Assembly: GCA_030523275.1 (NCBI GenBank)
Contig: JAUNIX010000034.1
Location: 1 to 32,289, forward strand
Direction of reading: 5' to 3'
DNA: 32,289 nt
Origin: Lachnospiraceae bacterium
GTDB lineage: Bacteria > Bacillota > Clostridia > Lachnospirales > Lachnospiraceae
Both the position numbers and the translations under genes were made by a program. Position 1 is the first letter of the stretch; every line of letters starts with the position of its first letter. Shown piece after piece: positions 9,248-17,112 of the stretch. The notes beneath the pieces were generated by a model. That model was not told where the DNA came from, did no database searches, and worked only from the letters and a program-made list of their open reading frames with translations.

Positions 9248-10915
9248 TTATTCTTTTACGCTAAGTACCGCACCTTTACAACTATCTGTAACCAGTGATG
9301 CATAACGTGCAAGATAACCTGTTTTAACATTTGGTTCTTTTGGCTGCCATTTTGCTTTTCTTGCAGCTAACTCTTCATCTGATAATTTCACATTTAAAGT
9401 ATTTGCGTCGATATCGATCTGGATAATATCTCCTTCTTCGACCAATGCAATCGGTCCTCCAACGGCTGCCTCAGGACAAACATGTCCGATGGATGCGCCT
9501 CGGCTGGCTCCACTGAAACGTCCGTCTGTGATCAGAGCCACAGAAGATCCCAATCCCATACCTGCAATTGCAGAAGTTGGATTTAACATTTCTCTCATAC
9601 CCGGGCCACCTTTTGGTCCTTCATAACGAATAACTACCACATCACCGGCAACGATCTTGCCACCTTTAATTGCAGCGATTGCATCTTCTTCACAATCAAA
9701 TACGCGTGCCGGTCCTTCATGCTGTAACATCTCCGGAACAACAGCAGAACGTTTTACAACACAGGAATCTGGTGCTAAATTACCTTTTAATACTGCAATA
9801 CCACCAACTTCACTATATGGATTTTCAACCGGACGAATAACCTCTGGATTTCTATTTACACAATTTGCAATATTTTCACCAACTGTTTTTCCAGTACATG
9901 TCATACAATCTAAGTTTAACAAGTCTTTTTTGGTTAATTCATTCATAACCGCATAGACTCCACCAGCTTCATTTAACTCGTCCATATAAGTATGTCCGGC
10001 TGGTGCTAAATGACAAAGGTTTGGTGTCTTTGCACTGATTGCATTCGCGATTTCTACATTTAATTCTACTCCTGCTTCATGAGCAATTGCTGGTAAATGA
10101 AGCATACTGTTTGTAGAACATCCAAGTGCCATATCTACCGTTAATGCATTACGGAATGCTTTTTCTGTCATAATATCACGAGGTCTGATATCCTTACGCA
10201 ATAATTCCATAACCTGCATACCAGCTCGTTTTGCTAATTTGATTCTTTCTGAATATACAGCTGGGATCGTACCATTACCACTTAATCCCATACCAAGAAC
10301 TTCTGTTAAACAGTTCATAGAGTTTGCTGTGTACATACCAGAACAAGAACCACAAGTAGGGCATGCTTTATGTTCAAATTCCAATACATCTTCTTTTGTC
10401 ATCGTACCAGCAGAATAAGAACCAACTGCTTCAAACATGGAAGATAAACTGGTTCGTTTGCCTTTTACATGACCTGGAAGCATTGGACCACCACTGACAA
10501 AGATTGTTGGTACATTCACTCTTGCTGCCGCCATTAATAATCCCGGTACGTTTTTATCACAGTTTGGAATCATAACCAAAGCATCAAACTGATGTGCAAC
10601 TGCCATTGCTTCTGTAGAATCAGCAATCAAATCTCTAGTTACCAACGAATATTTCATACCAATGTGTCCCATGGCAATACCATCACAAACTGCGATTGCC
10701 GGAAATACAACTGGTGTACCACCAGCCATAGCCACACCTAATTTTACTGCTTCTGTAATCTTGTCAAGATTCATATGACCCGGTACGATTTCATTATATG
10801 AATTTACGATACCAACTAAAGGTCGTTTCATTTCTTCTTCTGTATGACCCAGTGCATTAAATAATGATCGAGCTGGAGAAGCCTGCATACCAGCTCTTGC
10901 TGCATCACTCTTCAT
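9248..10915 (-). CDS. ilvD: Dihydroxy-acid dehydratase
   Basis: Fe-S enzyme dehydrating dihydroxy-isovalerate and dihydroxy-methylvalerate to the keto acids of valine/leucine and isoleucine. The start at 10915 ([18 protein letters not shown]) has a GGAGG site at good distance; a TTG two codons upstream is less likely. The 555-residue length is usual. Cluster-binding cysteines are visible in CDKNVPGLL and [17 protein letters not shown], and the C-terminal [13 protein letters not shown] motif is intact. It is the second gene after leuB, separated by a 140-base gap that holds a perfect hairpin, and is followed closely by ilvB. Confidence 0.96.
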   Translation of the reverse strand: MKSDAARAGMQASPARSLFNALGHTEEEMKRPLVGIVNSYNEIVPGHMNLDKITEAVKLGVAMAGGTPVVFPAIAVCDGIAMGHIGMKYSLVTRDLIADSTEAMAVAHQFDALVMIPNCDKNVPGLLMAAARVNVPTIFVSGGPMLPGHVKGKRTSLSSMFEAVGSYSAGTMTKEDVLEFEHKACPTCGSCSGMYTANSMNCLTEVLGMGLSGNGTIPAVYSERIKLAKRAGMQVMELLRKDIRPRDIMTEKAFRNALTVDMALGCSTNSMLHLPAIAHEAGVELNVEIANAISAKTPNLCHLAPAGHTYMDELNEAGGVYAVMNELTKKDLLNLDCMTCTGKTVGENIANCVNRNPEVIRPVENPYSEVGGIAVLKGNLAPDSCVVKRSAVVPEMLQHEGPARVFDCEEDAIAAIKGGKIVAGDVVVIRYEGPKGGPGMREMLNPTSAIAGMGLGSSVALITDGRFSGASRGASIGHVCPEAAVGGPIALVEEGDIIQIDIDANTLNVKLSDEELAARKAKWQPKEPNVKTGYLARYASLVTDSCKGAVLSVKE

Positions 10916-11000
10916 TTTCAATTTCCTCCTTCAATATTTCTATATATTTTATTTCAATTAATGTATGTAGTAAATTAATTTTAATAAGTGAAAAGAACTT

Positions 11001-11043
11001 TTTTATTTCCCTGAAATTACAATGCAATTTCAGGGAAATAAAA
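11001..11043. repeat. Perfect 18-bp palindrome between leuB and ilvD (repeat copy 3)
   Basis: The arms at 11001-11018 and 11026-11043 are exact reverse complements around a 7-base loop. The core is GAAATTACAATGCAATTTC (11013-11031). The ends are arranged T-rich first and A-rich last on both strands, the opposite of a canonical terminator, which needs a T-run after the second arm. It resembles two palindromes at 12437-12534, so it is best read as a repeat element. It could still form an RNA hairpin affecting ilvD expression. Confidence 0.75.
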
Positions 11044-11056
11044 TAAATTATCGCTT

Positions 11057-12139
11057 TTATAATCTTTCGGCAATCAGATCACCCATCTGTGTTGTTCCGA
11101 CTTGTTTACAGCCGTCTGCCATAATATCAACGGTACGATAACCGTCTGCCAATACTCCTTTTACTGCCTCTTCAATTGCATCTGCTTCTTCATCTAGATC
11201 AAAAGAGTAACGAAGCATCATTGCGGCAGATAAAATCGTAGCAATCGGATTTGCAATATTCTGACCCGCGATATCTGGCGCAGAGCCGTGACTTGGCTCA
11301 TATAAACCAAATTTGCCTTCTGCCATACTTGCAGAAGAAAGCATTCCAATTGAACCTGTTACCATACTCGCTTCATCGGATAAAATATCTCCAAACATAT
11401 TTTCTGTTAAGATCACATCAAATTGACGAGGATCATTAACTAACTGCATTGCACAGTTATCCACTAACATATGTTCTAAAGTAACTTCCGGATAATCTTT
11501 GGCAACATCTTCAACTACTTTTCTCCATAATCTGGATGAATCTAATACGTTCGCCTTATCGACACTGATTACTTTTTTATTTCGTTTCATTGCAATATCA
11601 AAAGCTTTGATCGCGATTCTGCGAATTTCATTTTCATCATAAGTCAGAGAATCATATGCTTTTAACACACCATTTTCTTCTACTGTCTTACGCTCACCGA
11701 AATATAGACCACCAGTTAACTCTCGCATAATGACCATATCAAAGCCATCTTTAATAATGCTTTCTTTTAAAGGACACGCATCCTTTAATTCCTCGTATAA
11801 ATATGCAGGGCGCATATTAGCAAATAAATTTAACCCTTTTCTTAAAGCAAGCAAACCGGCTTCCGGTCTTAAATTTGCTGGTAGCTGATACCAAGGTGAG
11901 GTTGTCGTATTTCCTCCAATAGAACCCATCAATACAGCATCGCTATTCTTACAAATCTCTAACGTTTCGTCTGTTAATGGTTTTCCATATTCATCTATGG
12001 ATGCTCCACCCATCAGAACCTGTGTGTAATGAAACGAAATTCCTTTCTTTTCTACGGCTTTATCAATGACCTTCATTGCTTCTGTCACGATTTCAGGTCC
12101 AATTCCATCACCTTTAATGACCGCTACATTATAGCTCAT
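11057..12139 (-). CDS. leuB: 3-isopropylmalate dehydrogenase
   Basis: NAD-dependent oxidative decarboxylation of 3-isopropylmalate to 2-oxoisocaproate in leucine synthesis. The start at 12139 (MSYNVAVIKGDGIGPEI) has an AGGAAAGGA site upstream; the longer frame from 12172 runs through that site. The protein is 360 residues. Family features are GDGIGPEI at the N-terminus, LRKGLNLFANMRPA, RELTGGLYFGER, the metal-binding aspartates in ENMFGDILSDEASM, and GSAPDIAGQNIANP (NAD site). It is the first gene of the block leuB-ilvD-ilvB-serC-serA-asd. leuA, leuC and leuD are not in the window. Confidence 0.96.
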   Translation of the reverse strand: MSYNVAVIKGDGIGPEIVTEAMKVIDKAVEKKGISFHYTQVLMGGASIDEYGKPLTDETLEICKNSDAVLMGSIGGNTTTSPWYQLPANLRPEAGLLALRKGLNLFANMRPAYLYEELKDACPLKESIIKDGFDMVIMRELTGGLYFGERKTVEENGVLKAYDSLTYDENEIRRIAIKAFDIAMKRNKKVISVDKANVLDSSRLWRKVVEDVAKDYPEVTLEHMLVDNCAMQLVNDPRQFDVILTENMFGDILSDEASMVTGSIGMLSSASMAEGKFGLYEPSHGSAPDIAGQNIANPIATILSAAMMLRYSFDLDEEADAIEEAVKGVLADGYRTVDIMADGCKQVGTTQMGDLIAERL

Positions 12140-12212
12140 ATACAAACATTCCTTTCCTATCATAATTACCACAGAGTATAATTTATCTATGATAAAAAAT
12201 ATTCTGGTATCT

Positions 12213-12242
12213 AGGATAGCATATTTTTTTCAAAAAAGCCAA
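12213..12242 (-). promoter_or_regulatory. Possible leuB promoter
   Basis: On the minus strand TTGGCT (12242-12237) and TATCCT (12218-12213) are separated by 18 bases, about 75 bases before the leuB start. The match to sigma-A consensus is moderate. Confidence 0.4.
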
Positions 12243-12436
12243 TCCTTTTCATGATAAATTGTGTTTTTATTCAATTTTTCCACAAATAAATCGTTGTTAC
12301 GCCAATTTTTGCAATATTCTTTTTCTATTCCATCACCAAGAACGCATTTTTTTTACGAAAATCTCCGCCTTTAATGGTTATTTTAGTGATAACTGTCCTT
12401 ATCTCTGAAGCAGAATACTGCTTAAAAGGGGGTTCA

Positions 12437-12470
12437 TTTCATTGAAATTGCAACGTAATTTCCTTTGAAA
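12437..12470. repeat. Palindromic repeat copy 1
   Basis: The core GAAATTGCAACGTAATTTC (12444-12462) is imperfectly palindromic, with outer TTTCA / TGAAA arms. It shares its core pattern with copies at 12507-12525 and 11013-11031. It lacks a following T-run suited to a terminator. Confidence 0.7.
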
Positions 12471-12490
12471 GTCGCATCCTCGCTGAGCGT
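12471..12490. repeat. GC-richer 20-mer repeat, copy A
   Basis: GTCGCATCCTCGCTGAGCGT sits between two palindromes. It matches 17 of 20 bases at 31537-31556, 19 kb away, and in both places is followed within about 8-12 bases by a palindrome beginning CATAGAAA. Confidence 0.65.
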
Positions 12491-12500
12491 TTTTTATTTC

Positions 12501-12534
12501 TTCATAGAAATTATAACGTAATTTCCTTTGAAAT
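12501..12534. repeat. Palindromic repeat copy 2
   Basis: The core GAAATTATAACGTAATTTC (12507-12525) has CATA before and CTTTGAAA after it. It shares a 13-base run, ACGTAATTTCCTT, with copy 1 (12453-12465). Confidence 0.7.
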
Positions 12535-12543
12535 AAAAAACAA

Positions 12544-12568
12544 AGCACCAAAAAAATTATCTGGTGCT
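12544..12568 (-). terminator. Terminator after yneA
   Basis: On the minus strand AGCACCA (12568-12562), an 11-base loop, TGGTGCT (12550-12544), then TTGTTTTTT. It lies about 40 bases past the yneA stop codon. Confidence 0.8.
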
Positions 12569-12606
12569 CTGCTCTGATATAGTGATAAAAAATAATATGA
12601 GGGCTA

Positions 12607-12906
12607 TTAAAAATCATTTGTATAAACCGGAATACATAAATAATATCCTTCTGTAATCTCATCTGACTTTAAATTATTACATTTACGTATCTGATCAACA
12701 TAATCACGAATGTCTCCACAAGGTTCTTTATAATGTTCTTTGGCAATGCTCCACAGACTATCTCCTGATTTGATTTCCACCTGCTCATACTGAATCACAG
12801 ATTCATTATTGGCACTGACATCTGAACGGAAGAATACAGTCATGCCAGTCACCAGAACTATTGCCAATACACTAATCATACAAATTGTAACGAATCTTTT
12901 TTTCAT
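12607..12906 (-). CDS. yneA: YneA-like SOS cell division suppressor with LysM domain
   Basis: A 99-residue protein with an N-terminal membrane segment or signal anchor (about residues 5-27) and a LysM domain from about residue 42 (VEIKSGDSLWSIAKEHY), ending in the typical YYLCIPV. Size, architecture and position, divergent from lexA, match YneA of Bacillus, which halts division during DNA damage by acting at the septum. LysM binds peptidoglycan. A GGAGG site precedes the ATG. Its promoter is a perfect TTGACA-17-TATAAT with a LexA-box-like site filling the spacer, which would keep it off until LexA is cleaved. The function is inferred from family and context. A different small LysM protein is the alternative, but the SOS control is visible. 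Confidence 0.85.
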   Translation of the reverse strand: MKKRFVTICMISVLAIVLVTGMTVFFRSDVSANNESVIQYEQVEIKSGDSLWSIAKEHYKEPCGDIRDYVDQIRKCNNLKSDEITEGYYLCIPVYTNDF

Positions 12907-12941
12907 AATATATATCCTCCTAATGTAAAATCTGTTCTATT

Positions 12942-12955
12942 CGAACATTTGTTTT
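12942..12955. promoter_or_regulatory. LexA box 1 (weak)
   Basis: CGAACATTTGTTTT matches the Bacillus-type consensus CGAAC-N4-GTTCG in the left half and GTT of the right half. It lies downstream of the yneA -10 element, in the transcribed leader. Confidence 0.6.
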
Positions 12956-12967
12956 CTTTATGTTTGT

Positions 12968-12996
12968 ATTATACCGAACAGTTGTTCTTTTGTCAA
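12968..12996 (-). promoter_or_regulatory. yneA promoter
   Basis: On the minus strand TTGACA (12996-12991) and TATAAT (12973-12968) are separated by exactly 17 bases, a perfect sigma-A consensus. LexA box 2 lies wholly within the spacer. Confidence 0.88.
12975..12988. promoter_or_regulatory. LexA box 2
   Basis: CGAACAGTTGTTCT matches CGAAC-N4-GTTCG except for the last base. It sits between the -35 and -10 of yneA, so bound LexA would block RNA polymerase. Confidence 0.85.
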
Positions 12997-13004
12997 CATA
13001 AAAT

Positions 13005-13018
13005 CGAAAATTTGTTCG
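13005..13018. promoter_or_regulatory. LexA box 3
   Basis: CGAAAATTTGTTCG matches CGAAC-N4-GTTCG with one mismatch (A for C). It lies between the two divergent promoters. A degenerate overlapping site follows at 13018-13031 (GGAACAGGTATTCG). Confidence 0.78.
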
Positions 13019-13038
13019 GAACAGGTATTCGAAAACAG

Positions 13039-13067
13039 TTGTCTTGTTTTTTTTAATATGATATACT
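13039..13067 (+). promoter_or_regulatory. lexA promoter
   Basis: TTGTCT (13039-13044), 17 bases, TATACT (13062-13067), about 31 bases before the lexA ATG. The -35 is overlapped by a very degenerate LexA-like sequence (13032-13045), so autoregulation probably depends mainly on the upstream boxes. Confidence 0.8.
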
Positions 13068-13098
13068 AAATACATAATAAAAACGGGAGGCATACTTT

Positions 13099-13719
13099 AT
13101 GTCATATGGAAAAATTACAAATAAACAATCAGAAATTTTAGAATACATTAAAAGTCAAATATTAGAAAAGGGGTATCCACCTGCAGTTCGTGAAATATGT
13201 AAAGCTGTTAATTTAAAATCTACCTCTTCTGTTCATTCTCATCTAGAAACATTAGAGAAGAATGGATATATCAGACGTGACCCAACCAAACCACGTGCAA
13301 TCGAGATTATCGACGACACTTTTAATCTGACAAGAAGAGAAGTCTCCAACATTCCAATTGTTGGACGTGTTGCTGCTGGACAACCGCTTTTGGCTCAGGA
13401 ATATATTGAAGATTATTTCACAGTTCCAACCTCCTTTTTACCGAACAAAGAAAGTTTTATGTTGACGGTACATGGCGATAGCATGGTAAATGTTGGTATT
13501 TTTAATGGCGATTATGTATTGGTCGAAACTTGCAGTACTGCTTCCAATGGAGAAATCGTTGTCGCTCTTGTAGAAGATGAGGCAACCGTTAAAACATTTT
13601 ATAAAGAAGACGGTTATTATCGCTTACAACCGGAAAATGATTATATGGAACCGATCATTGTCAGTGATGTTTCTATTTTAGGAAAAGTCATAGGTGTATT
13701 CCGCTTTATGAATCGTTAA
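13099..13719 (+). CDS. lexA: LexA repressor, SOS regulator
   Basis: Represses SOS genes and self-cleaves when RecA is activated by DNA damage. The 206 residues match Bacillus LexA. The N-terminal winged HTH spans about residues 1-65 (VREICKAVNLKSTSSVHSHL is the recognition region). The cleavage site is Ala93-Gly94 in RVAAGQP, and the S24 peptidase dyad is Ser128 (HGDSMVN) and Lys165 (ATVKTF). A GGGAGG site precedes the ATG. It is divergent from yneA, with several LexA-type operators between, implying autoregulation. It is the only plus-strand gene between 3.2 kb and the right edge, and is closed by a bidirectional terminator. Confidence 0.97.
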   Translation: MSYGKITNKQSEILEYIKSQILEKGYPPAVREICKAVNLKSTSSVHSHLETLEKNGYIRRDPTKPRAIEIIDDTFNLTRREVSNIPIVGRVAAGQPLLAQEYIEDYFTVPTSFLPNKESFMLTVHGDSMVNVGIFNGDYVLVETCSTASNGEIVVALVEDEATVKTFYKEDGYYRLQPENDYMEPIIVSDVSILGKVIGVFRFMNR

Positions 13720-13739
13720 AAAATTCCTTATGAAAACAA

Positions 13740-13780
13740 AAAAGGCTGATTTCGTCATTTTTCAACGAAATCAGCCTTTT
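13740..13780. terminator. Bidirectional terminator between lexA and rsfS
   Basis: Perfect 16-base arms (13740-13755 and 13765-13780) with outer A4/T4 ends and the GC core GGCTGATTTCGT. It serves lexA (plus) and the long housekeeping block ending in rsfS (minus). Confidence 0.92.
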
Positions 13781-13789
13781 ATAAATATT

Positions 13790-14149
13790 CTATTCTTCTA
13801 TCACTTTTGAAAAATCAATTTCTTTTCCATCTTTCCAAATTCGTTCCAAATCATAAAACAAACGATGTTCTTTATCAAAGACATGTACAATAATATCGTT
13901 AAAGTCAAGCAAGACCCACGCTCCCTGTCGGTATCCTTCTATCTGTTTCATTTCATAACCAGCTTTCAATAATTTTTCTTGTACATTATCTACCAGAGCT
14001 CTTACTTGATTTTCACTATTACCATTAGCAATAATAAAATAATCTGCCATCACAGTGATTCCACCGATATCAATCACTCGGATATCTTCTGCCTTCTTTT
14101 CATCTAATGCTTCAAAAGCGATTTTTGCCATCTTTTTTGATTGATCCAT
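13790..14149 (-). CDS. rsfS: Ribosomal silencing factor RsfS
   Basis: Binds ribosomal protein L14 and blocks joining of the 30S and 50S subunits when nutrients are short. The start at 14149 (MDQSKKMAKIAFEALDEKK) has a GAGGTGA site upstream, giving 119 residues, the family's normal size; the upstream in-frame codons lack a ribosome site. Family features are DIRVIDIGG, ADYFIIANGNSENQVRALVDNV, EGYRQGAWVLLDFNDIIVHVF and the terminal YDLERIW. It is the last gene of the run obg-yhbY-nadD-yqeK-rsfS, a conserved order in Firmicutes, and begins 46 bases after yqeK. Confidence 0.95.
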   Translation of the reverse strand: MDQSKKMAKIAFEALDEKKAEDIRVIDIGGITVMADYFIIANGNSENQVRALVDNVQEKLLKAGYEMKQIEGYRQGAWVLLDFNDIIVHVFDKEHRLFYDLERIWKDGKEIDFSKVIEE

Positions 14150-14195
14150 TCCGTCACCTCTTTTTTGCAACAATCCAATTTTTGCAATCAAATCG

Positions 14196-14759
14196 TTACT
14201 TTTTCGTATAATATTGATAAGTTTCGTAAGTCATCGGATCCATTTGGGCACCTTTTTCCTCCAGATATTCTAATGTCTGCTTCAAAATCATAACCAGACA
14301 TTCATCCAGACCCATGAAAGCTAATCTGCGAATTTCATCTAGTCTCGGTGCCTGATTTCTATTTGGCTCAATATAATCTGCCACAAAAATAATTTTTTCT
14401 AATAAGGTCATATCTGGCTTACCTGTTGTATGCCAGGTAATCGCAGATAGAATTTCTGGATCTTTGATCTTATATTTTTCTTTTGCCAATACAGCCCCCA
14501 ATTTTGCATGAAGGAGCCCTGGATTTTTCTTTTCTGCAGATGATATTTTTAACTTTTTACGTTTACACATCGAAAGTTTCTTTTTATCTGATAAATACTT
14601 TGCACAATCATGCAATAGTCCTGCCATTTCTGCTTTCTCAATATCATAACCATATCGCATTGCCAGGCAGGCAGCCGTATATTCCACACCAAGAGTGTGT
14701 TCATATCTGCTCGGTTTTAGTACAGATTGTAACCGCTTTTTTATTATTTTTTTATCCAT
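14196..14759 (-). CDS. yqeK: YqeK-family HD-domain hydrolase (probable Ap4A hydrolase)
   Basis: HD-superfamily metal-dependent phosphohydrolase. Family members split diadenosine tetraphosphate symmetrically into two ADP. The 187 residues carry His21 (RYEHTLGV), the HD pair His50-Asp51 (GLLHDCAKYL), His at HAKLGA and ITWHTTGKPDM, and Asp in FVADYIEPNR. The start overlaps the last bases of nadD (ATGGATAA), with AAGGAG inside nadD, so translation is probably coupled. Its constant pairing with nadD is well known. Confidence 0.92.
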   Translation of the reverse strand: MDKKIIKKRLQSVLKPSRYEHTLGVEYTAACLAMRYGYDIEKAEMAGLLHDCAKYLSDKKKLSMCKRKKLKISSAEKKNPGLLHAKLGAVLAKEKYKIKDPEILSAITWHTTGKPDMTLLEKIIFVADYIEPNRNQAPRLDEIRRLAFMGLDECLVMILKQTLEYLEEKGAQMDPMTYETYQYYTKK

Positions 14760-15357
14760 ATAATCGATTCTCCTTAATATATGCCAATACAGAATCTGGG
14801 ACTAAATATCGACAACTCTTTCCAGTTGATAACTCTTTTCTCAAATAACTAGATGATATTTCCAGATTCGGGCTATATAAACGAAAGATTTCCGCATGAT
14901 ATTTTCGATTTAAATAAGCAATTTTTTCATCAATTTTACCATCCAGATCATCACGGGACGCTGCTATAATTTTACATAATTCGAAAATACGCGTAACATC
15001 CTTCCAACTTTCCAAATAATCAAGCGAATCCTTACCAAGAATAAAATAGTAATCGTTTTCCGGAAATTTTTGATGAAGTTCTTCTAGCGTATCGACCGTA
15101 TAAGTTGTTCCCTCACGGTTTAATTCCAAAGCGGAAAATTCAAAATGAGGATTATCATTTACTGCTAACTGCACCATCGCCACGCGGTCTTTTTCCATAA
15201 TATTTCCTGAAATATCCTTATAATAAGGATGCTTTGTCGGCATGATCAATACTTTATCCAGTCCAAACTGCTCATATGCCATCTCACCCAATAATAAATG
15301 TCCATTGTGAATCGGATTAAAGGTTCCACCCATAATCCCAATTTTCATTCTTTGCAT
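14752..15357 (-). CDS. nadD: Nicotinate-nucleotide adenylyltransferase
   Basis: Joins nicotinate mononucleotide and ATP to deamido-NAD in NAD synthesis. The nucleotidyltransferase motif GGTFNPIHNGH (His17 and His20) and the C-terminal ISSSYLRK, a variant of the family's ISSTxIR, are visible in the 201 residues. The start at 15357 has GGAG nine bases upstream; a second ATG three codons later is possible. It overlaps yqeK by eight bases and follows yhbY by 12. Confidence 0.95.
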   Translation of the reverse strand: MQRMKIGIMGGTFNPIHNGHLLLGEMAYEQFGLDKVLIMPTKHPYYKDISGNIMEKDRVAMVQLAVNDNPHFEFSALELNREGTTYTVDTLEELHQKFPENDYYFILGKDSLDYLESWKDVTRIFELCKIIAASRDDLDGKIDEKIAYLNRKYHAEIFRLYSPNLEISSSYLRKELSTGKSCRYLVPDSVLAYIKENRLYG

Positions 15358-15369
15358 ACCAAATTACTC

Positions 15370-15678
15370 CTATTTTTTTGGTTGCTTTTGTCCAGGAAGA
15401 TAAATCCTTTTGTTATCCTTTGACTCTTTATATAAAACAATTTTTCTTCCGATTACCTGTACAACCTCCGAACGAGTTCGCTCTGCAAGCACTTGGGCAA
15501 TATCTTTCGGATCATTTAAGCAATTCTTCAAAACATGAATCTTGATTAATTCTCTCGCATCCACTGCTTCGCGAATTGCTTCAATATTTTCTGGCGTTAC
15601 AGATGATTTTCCAATCTGAATTACCGCATCCATCGTCATCGCCAGACTTTTTAAATAGGCTCTTTGCTTACTTGTCAT
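15370..15678 (-). CDS. yhbY: YhbY-type CRM-domain RNA-binding protein
   Basis: Small CRM-fold protein associated with the pre-50S ribosomal subunit. The start at 15678 (MTSKQRAYLKSLA) is chosen because the upstream ATG at 15690 is part of the GGAGG site. The protein is 102 residues, close to the 97 of E. coli YhbY. The basic GxxG-type loop (IGKSSVTPENI) and LIKIHVLKN are conserved. It lies between obg and nadD, in a ribosome-assembly neighbourhood. Confidence 0.92.
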   Translation of the reverse strand: MTSKQRAYLKSLAMTMDAVIQIGKSSVTPENIEAIREAVDARELIKIHVLKNCLNDPKDIAQVLAERTRSEVVQVIGRKIVLYKESKDNKRIYLPGQKQPKK

Positions 15679-15720
15679 TCTTTCCTCCATATATTTTTAC
15701 TCTATTTTGTATCTTCAGCA

Positions 15721-17013
15721 TTATTTATAATAATCAAATTCTAACTCATACAGGCGTACCGTATCGCCTTCCTGGATTCCAAGACGCTCTAGCTCGTCCA
15801 ATATGCCATTTTCTTTTAGAAACTTCTGGAAGAAATTAAATCCTTTTTCTGACTCCATGTTTGTATATCCAAGCATTCTCTGAACACGTGGACCTTCTAC
15901 ATCAAATAACTGATCTTTTTCATTATAATATACCAAAATTGGTTCTTCTATTTCTTCCTGCTGATCTATAAAATATTCCTGTTCAAATTCTGTTGTTTCC
16001 TGTGGAAGTTCTTTTAACTGCTGATTTACATACCAGAGTAATTCTTTCACTCCCTCACCAGTAACAGCCGAAATCGGAAATACTTTCATTCCTTCTGTCT
16101 CAAACTCATCTCGTAATAGTTCAATTGCAATCTCGCGCTCTTCTTCTGTCAACACATCAATCTTATTAGCCGCGATCACATGTGGACGCTTCGCAATTTC
16201 GGGATTGTAAGCATTTAATTCCCGCATAATTGCATGAATATCCGCAATCGGATCACGTCCTTCTACTGAGGCAGCATCTACAATATGAATATTTACTTTT
16301 GTACGCTCGATGTGCCGTAAGAATTCATATCCAAGACCAACTCCTTCTGATGCCCCTTCAATAATACCCGGAATATCTGCAATTACAAATCCATTTCCTT
16401 CCGCAAGATCCACAACTCCCAGATTTGGATTTAATGTTGTAAAATGATAATTTGCAATTTTCGGTTTTGCATTTGTTACACGTGATAAAAACGTGGATTT
16501 CCCAACATTTGGAAATCCAACCAATCCAACATCAGCAATCACTTTTAATTCCAGAGAAACATATAATTCTTTTGCCCGCTGTCCAGGCTGTGCGTATTTC
16601 GGTGCCTGCATCGTGGATGTCGCATAATGCTGATTTCCTTTGCCTCCACGTCCACCTTCTAATAAAACAACTGGCTCTGTCTTGTTAGACATGTCCAATA
16701 TGACTTTTCCACTTTCTGTATCTTTAATAATTGTTCCTGGTGGAACCTTGATGACCATATCAGCACCATTTGCTCCATGACATCTTCTTTTTCGACCCGG
16801 CTCACCATTACCAGCGCAATATTTTCTTTTATGGCGAAAATCGGACAGGGTGTTGATGCCCTGATCAACTACAAAAATTAAATCTCCGCCTTTGCCTCCA
16901 TCACCACCGTCTGGTCCGCCATTGGGTACATATAGTTCACGACGAAAGCTTGCGCATCCATCACCACCGCGTCCGGAACGAATATAAATATCAGCTCTAT
17001 CTGCAAATTTCAT
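15721..17013 (-). CDS. obg: GTPase Obg (CgtA), ribosome assembly
   Basis: Essential GTPase that checks 50S assembly and links it to stress signals. The start at 17013 (MKFADRADIYIRSGRGGDG) has an AGAGGTG site; the frame upstream to 17112 is not coding and contains the rpmA terminator. In 430 residues there are an N-terminal glycine-rich Obg fold (about 1-158), a G domain with GFPNVGKST (G1), DIPGIIEGAS (G3) and ANKID (G4), and a C-terminal OCT domain (about 355-430, ending VRLYELEFDYYK). The terminator between rpmA and obg suggests obg uses read-through or its own promoter, although the gene order rplU-prp-rpmA-obg is ancestral. Confidence 0.96.
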   Translation of the reverse strand: MKFADRADIYIRSGRGGDGCASFRRELYVPNGGPDGGDGGKGGDLIFVVDQGINTLSDFRHKRKYCAGNGEPGRKRRCHGANGADMVIKVPPGTIIKDTESGKVILDMSNKTEPVVLLEGGRGGKGNQHYATSTMQAPKYAQPGQRAKELYVSLELKVIADVGLVGFPNVGKSTFLSRVTNAKPKIANYHFTTLNPNLGVVDLAEGNGFVIADIPGIIEGASEGVGLGYEFLRHIERTKVNIHIVDAASVEGRDPIADIHAIMRELNAYNPEIAKRPHVIAANKIDVLTEEEREIAIELLRDEFETEGMKVFPISAVTGEGVKELLWYVNQQLKELPQETTEFEQEYFIDQQEEIEEPILVYYNEKDQLFDVEGPRVQRMLGYTNMESEKGFNFFQKFLKENGILDELERLGIQEGDTVRLYELEFDYYK

Positions 17014-17067
17014 CTTTTCACCTCTTTCGCACGACATAAGATATTTCAAAAAATTTACTATATCATG

Positions 17068-17098
17068 AAAAAGCGGCTCCAAAATACATTGAAGCCGC
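17068..17098 (-). terminator. Terminator after rpmA
   Basis: On the minus strand GCGGCTTC (17098-17091), a 10-base loop, GGAGCCGC (17080-17073), then TTTTT. It is 15 bases past the rpmA stop and would limit ribosomal-gene transcripts from entering obg. Confidence 0.82.
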
Positions 17099-17112
17099 CA
17101 ACTTTGTTTCAA

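Larger units (their letters stand above)
12140..12606. other. 467-base intergenic region between yneA and leuB
   Basis: This is the only non-coding stretch over 300 bases. It holds a possible leuB promoter (12213-12242), two palindromic repeats flanking a GC-richer 20-mer (12437-12534), and the yneA terminator (12544-12568). I found no T-box motif or other recognisable riboswitch ahead of leuB. The short minus-strand frame 12399-12662 spans the repeats and is not believable as a gene. Confidence 0.6.

Noticed and set aside
12140..12400. T-box or other riboswitch ahead of leuB
   Set aside because: I looked for the T-box AGGGTGGTACCGCG-type motif and an associated terminator and saw neither. 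A CodY-like match near 12209 is too weak to report.
12399..12662. 87-codon minus-strand frame
   Set aside because: It covers two palindromic repeats and the yneA terminator, overlaps the yneA C-terminus, and repeats its own peptide (FQRKLR) only because the DNA repeats are in frame. It has no ribosome site.
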